From NCBI RefSeq assembly GCF_027922305.1, contig NZ_BSFK01000016.1:678565-742564 (forward strand): a stretch of DNA of 64,000 nucleotides, in the 5' to 3' direction. Origin of the DNA: Methylopila jiangsuensis (GTDB lineage: Bacteria > Pseudomonadota > Alphaproteobacteria > Rhizobiales > Methylopilaceae). Below are positions 61,334 through 64,000 of the stretch, piece by piece (position 1 is the stretch's first letter; each line of letters starts with the position of its first letter). A program made the position numbers and the translations under genes. Under the pieces are notes generated by a model. It was not told the DNA's origin, made no database searches, and worked only from the letters and a program-made list of their open reading frames with translations.

Positions 61334-61896
61334 TGGCCCTCATTGGAGTCGCCACCTACGACAGCCCGGACGAGATGCGCGCGGCCTATTCTCGCGCCCG
61401 CGCGAGGCTATGGTCGCCGCCCGCGGCGGCGCCAGCGGCTGAACCTGCGCCGTCCGCCCCGCAGCACGCCGCCTCCCAGGTGCTGGATGGCTCGTCCATC
61501 GTATGGCGTGGGGGGCGCGAATGGCTTCTGATCGCCTCGCGCGAGGATGGAGAGCCGGTTGAGACCGCCAGTGCGATGTCCAAGGTCGAGATCGCCGCAA
61601 TCGAGATGCACGCGCCGTTCTGGCTTCGATCACCAGACGGACGGCTGCCGCGCGACGCCAAAGACATCGTCCACGCCATCTGCCGCAGGCACAATCTGAC
61701 GCGAGCAGAGCTTATGTCCGAGCGCCGCTTCAAGCACATCACGATGGCGCGGCAGGAGGCCTATTGGTGGCTGTCCAAGCTCACGGGCTGGTCGCTGCCG
61801 CGCATCGGGCGCCTGATGGGCGGGTTCGACCACACCACGATCCTGCACGGCGTCCGCAAGCATCAGGCCCGCATCGACGCAGGCGAGGTGTCGTGA
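61333..61896 (+). CDS. DnaA domain IV-like phage protein
   Basis: Protein of 187 residues whose C-terminal ~75 match the DNA-binding domain IV of DnaA: DIVHAICRRHNLTRAELMSE, then FKHITMARQEAYWWLSKLTG, SLPRIGRLMGGFDHTTILHG and VRKHQ. The GFDHTTILH block is the DnaA signature. No AAA+ ATPase is present. The N-terminal half is Ala/Pro-rich (PPAAAPAAEPAPSAPQHAAS) and then has a short unknown segment. It is probably an origin-binding protein that recruits the DnaB-type helicase encoded two genes on. Confidence 0.85.
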   Translation: MALIGVATYDSPDEMRAAYSRARARLWSPPAAAPAAEPAPSAPQHAASQVLDGSSIVWRGGREWLLIASREDGEPVETASAMSKVEIAAIEMHAPFWLRSPDGRLPRDAKDIVHAICRRHNLTRAELMSERRFKHITMARQEAYWWLSKLTGWSLPRIGRLMGGFDHTTILHGVRKHQARIDAGEVS

Positions 61897-62111
61897 TGGC
61901 GGTCATCGACCTCCAGTCCCACCGCTCCGCCGCGCTGGAAGCCGCCTGGGAGGCCTACGCCTCCGCGGCGCGACGCGCACAGCAGACGCTCACCATTGAG
62001 GACGGCATCGCCGCCGGCGCCGCATGGCGCCGGTTTCTCGACCTCCACATGACCGCCGACCAGCGCCAGCGCCTCTCCGCGGCCATGCTGCCCATGGAGC
62101 TGCGCCGATGA
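61896..62111 (+). CDS. Hypothetical phage protein
   Basis: Protein of 71 residues (MAVIDLQSHRSAALEAAWEA, AWRRFLDLHMTADQRQRLSA), helical. It overlaps both the DnaA-like stop (TGATG) and the DnaB start. Its place between initiator and helicase suggests a replication accessory role, but no family was recognised. Confidence 0.55.
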   Translation: MAVIDLQSHRSAALEAAWEAYASAARRAQQTLTIEDGIAAGAAWRRFLDLHMTADQRQRLSAAMLPMELRR

Positions 62112-63538
62112 TCGCCGGACAGCCGGACGCATGGGCGACGCTGCTGGATCGCAGCCTGCCGATCGAGCAGGCGGTCCTCGGCGCCTGCCTGATCTACCCG
62201 GACACGATCGACGCCGCGGTGGACGCCGTCGCGTCGTCCGACTTTATCGAGCCCGCGCACCGGCTCCTGTTCGACCGCCTCGCCGAAGCGCGCCGGGAAG
62301 GACGGCGGGTGGACGTTGGGCTGCTCAGGGTCGCCGTTGGCGACAGCGCTGGCGTGGATCTCGGAGGCGTCACGCTCAGCGAGTACATCGCAAGGCTCGC
62401 CGGCCAAGCCCCGGTCCCTGAATCCGTTCGAGAGCACGTCCGCGCGCTGCGCGACTTCTCGGACTACCGGGCGCTCTACAGCGCAGCAGAAGCGCTGCGC
62501 GAGAAAGCGGCTCTCGGCATGGCGGCCGGGCTGCCGAAGGCGCTCGGCATCGACGCTATCGCGGAGATCGACCGCGTGGTGACCTCGCAGATGCCCGAAC
62601 ACCTTCGCCGCGTCTCTGCCGGCGATGCGGCGTCCAGCGCCTTCGCCAAGATGGAGCGGGCGAGGGCAGGCGAGGCGACTGCGCGCGGCGCGCCCTATGG
62701 CGTGCCTCAGCTCGACCGCATGACCTTCGGCATGCACCCCGGCCACCTGACGATCGTCGCGGCCCGGCCGTCCATGGGCAAGAGCGCCTTCGGCGTCTGC
62801 GCGGCGCTGGCGGCGGCCAAGGCCGGGCACCCCTGCCTGTTCGTGTCGCTCGAAATGAGCGCGGAGGAGCTGGCGGAGCGCGCAATCTCCAACATCGCTT
62901 CGCTCTCGGGCTCTCCGATCGCCTACACCGACATTCGGACGGGCAACCTCGGGGACGATCAGGTCGCCCGCGTGGAGGCCGCTGTGGGCCGTCTGCAGCG
63001 GCTTCCGCTGGCGATTGAGCAGCAGCCGGGCCTCTCCCCCGGACAGATCGTCACTCGCGCCCGGAACGCGGCTCAGAGGCTCGCGCGCAGCGGCCGGAAG
63101 CTCGACGTCGTGATCGTCGACCACCTCGGTAAGGTGCGCCCCTCCGACCGCTACGCCGGCAACCGGACGACCGAGCTTGGCGAAATCACCGGCGCCATGA
63201 AGGACATGGCGATTGAACTCGGCTGCGCGGTCATCGTGCTCTGCCAGCTCAACCGCCAGACCGAGCAGCGCGACAACAAACGCCCGACGCTTGGAGATCT
63301 GCGCGAGTCCGGCCGGATCGAGGAGGACGCGGACAACGTCCTGCTGCTCTACCGGGAAGCCTACTACCTCGAACGCACCAAGCGCGACGGCGAGAGCGCC
63401 TTCGACCGCCAGACGCGCATCGGTGAGGTCGCGCACGACCTCGAAATCATCGTCGCCAAGCAGCGCCAGGGCGAGACCGGCGTCGTCGAGGCTTGGTGCG
63501 ACATGGCCAGCAACACGATCCAGGGGAGGGCCGCATGA
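62108..63538 (+). CDS. DnaB-like replicative DNA helicase
   Basis: Hexameric helicase of 476 residues. The N-terminal DnaB domain (SLPIEQAVLGACLIYPDTID) is followed by the RecA-like part: AARPSMGKSAFG (Walker A), LFVSLEMSAEELAERAISN, VIVDHLGKVRP (Walker B), VLCQLNRQTEQRDNKRPTLG and LRESGRIEEDADNVLLLYRE, then IVAKQRQGETG. It unwinds DNA at the phage replication fork. ATG at 62108 overlaps the previous stop; the longer upstream frame is a shadow. Confidence 0.93.
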   Translation: MIAGQPDAWATLLDRSLPIEQAVLGACLIYPDTIDAAVDAVASSDFIEPAHRLLFDRLAEARREGRRVDVGLLRVAVGDSAGVDLGGVTLSEYIARLAGQAPVPESVREHVRALRDFSDYRALYSAAEALREKAALGMAAGLPKALGIDAIAEIDRVVTSQMPEHLRRVSAGDAASSAFAKMERARAGEATARGAPYGVPQLDRMTFGMHPGHLTIVAARPSMGKSAFGVCAALAAAKAGHPCLFVSLEMSAEELAERAISNIASLSGSPIAYTDIRTGNLGDDQVARVEAAVGRLQRLPLAIEQQPGLSPGQIVTRARNAAQRLARSGRKLDVVIVDHLGKVRPSDRYAGNRTTELGEITGAMKDMAIELGCAVIVLCQLNRQTEQRDNKRPTLGDLRESGRIEEDADNVLLLYREAYYLERTKRDGESAFDRQTRIGEVAHDLEIIVAKQRQGETGVVEAWCDMASNTIQGRAA

Positions 63539-64000
63539 GCGGGCGTCCATGGTACCGCCGTTATGGCGGCGATTTCGTCATGGGGACCATGGCCCTCTCT
63601 CTGGAGGAGAAGGGCGCGTACTCGCTGTGCCTCGACCTGATCTATGACCGCGGCGGGCCGATCCCGGACGATGCGCGATGGCTTGCCGGCGTCTGCGGCG
63701 TGTCTGTCAGGAAGTGGACGTCTCTTCGCGCGGCGCTGATTGAGGCCGGCAAGCTGGTCGCGCGCGACGGGTGTCTGACGAACTCTCGGGCCGAAATCGA
63801 GATCGAAAACGCTGCGAAAACCGCCCGAAAACTCGCTGAAAACGGCGCGAAAGGTGGAAATAAAAGGGCCGAAATGGATGGCCGATCCAACAAAAACAAT
63901 GGCTTAGACGAAGCCGGGCTTAAGCCTACGTGCGGGCTTCCAGAACCAGAGCCAGAAGAAGAAACAAAAACTGACGTTTTTGTAGAGCGCGCGAGCGCGC
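63535..64000 (+). CDS. DUF1376 phage replication protein, N-terminal part (cut by right edge)
   Basis: Starts MSGRPWYRRYGGDFVMGTMA, with LSLEEKGAYSLCLDLIYDRG and GPIPDDARWLAGVCGVSVRK, which is the DUF1376 family (YdaU-like, a winged-helix type often next to phage replication genes). A polar low-complexity stretch (KLAENGAKGGNKRAEMDGRS) follows and the frame is still open at base 64000. ATG at 63535 overlaps the helicase stop. It may be an origin-binding or loader protein. Confidence 0.82.
   Translation, partial: MSGRPWYRRYGGDFVMGTMALSLEEKGAYSLCLDLIYDRGGPIPDDARWLAGVCGVSVRKWTSLRAALIEAGKLVARDGCLTNSRAEIEIENAAKTARKLAENGAKGGNKRAEMDGRSNKNNGLDEAGLKPTCGLPEPEPEEETKTDVFVERASA

Larger units (their letters stand above)
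42300..64000. mobile_element. Prophage, left part (right end outside window)
   Basis: From just after the podJ-like promoter to the window edge, the genes are phage-type: tyrosine integrase, many short overlapping genes, a LexA-like repressor/Cro switch, then helicase, methyltransferases, Gp157, Rad52-type, RusA, DnaB and DUF1376. No structural or lysis genes are reached, so it is at least 21.7 kb and continues to the right. attR could not be seen, so the exact left boundary (42.24-42.36 kb) is not fixed. All frames are intact, consistent with a functional or recent prophage. Confidence 0.9.

Overview
The window is high-GC DNA from an alphaproteobacterium, most likely a member of the Hyphomicrobiales (Rhizobiales). 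This rests on gene order and families: rplU-rpmA-GNAT-obgE, proB-proA-nadD-rsfS-rlmH-EnvC-like-ctpA-polysaccharide deacetylase-rppH, a TSUP/TIGR02186 pair, a PodJ-like SEL1 protein, an alphaproteobacterial LexA box, and a DUF2312 (GapR-type) gene in the prophage. The genus cannot be fixed from the sequence.

Bases 1-10.3 kb are host chromosome: a three-gene molybdenum hydroxylase operon cut by the left edge, a DUF4169/ribbon-helix-helix pair, a large AsmA-family protein, a thioesterase, a UvrD-type helicase and a metallophosphoesterase. Bases 10.3-13.3 kb are a lower-GC accessory patch on the 3' side of an intact tRNA-Gly(GCC). It holds a 5'-truncated, frameshifted remnant of a type III restriction/DEAD-box helicase protein and a DUF3644 gene, and is probably the residue of a defence island.

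Bases 13.4-42.2 kb are again core chromosome: ribosomal proteins L21/L27, ObgE, an OxyR-AhpC-AhpD peroxide defence group, proline and NAD synthesis, ribosome maturation factors, cell-envelope proteases and hydrolase activators, an acyl-CoA synthetase, aquaporin Z, three of the four genes of the ligase-associated Lhr-core DNA repair set (exonuclease, helicase, PdeM), and a 1100-residue PodJ-like polarity protein. Control sites can be read directly here: an FNR/FixK-type box in front of a 29-residue membrane mini-protein, a LexA box in front of pdeM, and dyads between ahpC and oxyR.

From about 42.3 kb to the right edge is a tailed-phage prophage whose far end lies outside the window. Its minus-strand arm (integrase to 51 kb) is a chain of overlapping small genes that includes a cytosine-5 methyltransferase and two proteins built on tandem repeats (hexapeptide and tetrapeptide). 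The middle (51-54.6 kb) is the control region: a LexA-like repressor facing a Cro-like gene, with copies of a GTGC-N5-GCAC operator at both this switch and the early leftward promoter. The plus-strand arm carries the DNA-metabolism module: T5orf172-HTH protein, SNF2 helicase, N6/N4 methyltransferase, GapR-like protein, Gp157, Rad52-type annealing protein, HNH and RusA nucleases, a DnaA-domain-IV protein, a DnaB helicase and a DUF1376 protein cut by the right edge.

The observations most worth following are the methyltransferase gene in which two overlapping frames both look like coding sequence, the FNR-box mini-protein unit, the OxyR lacking its second redox cysteine, the repeat-built prophage proteins and the operator system of the prophage.
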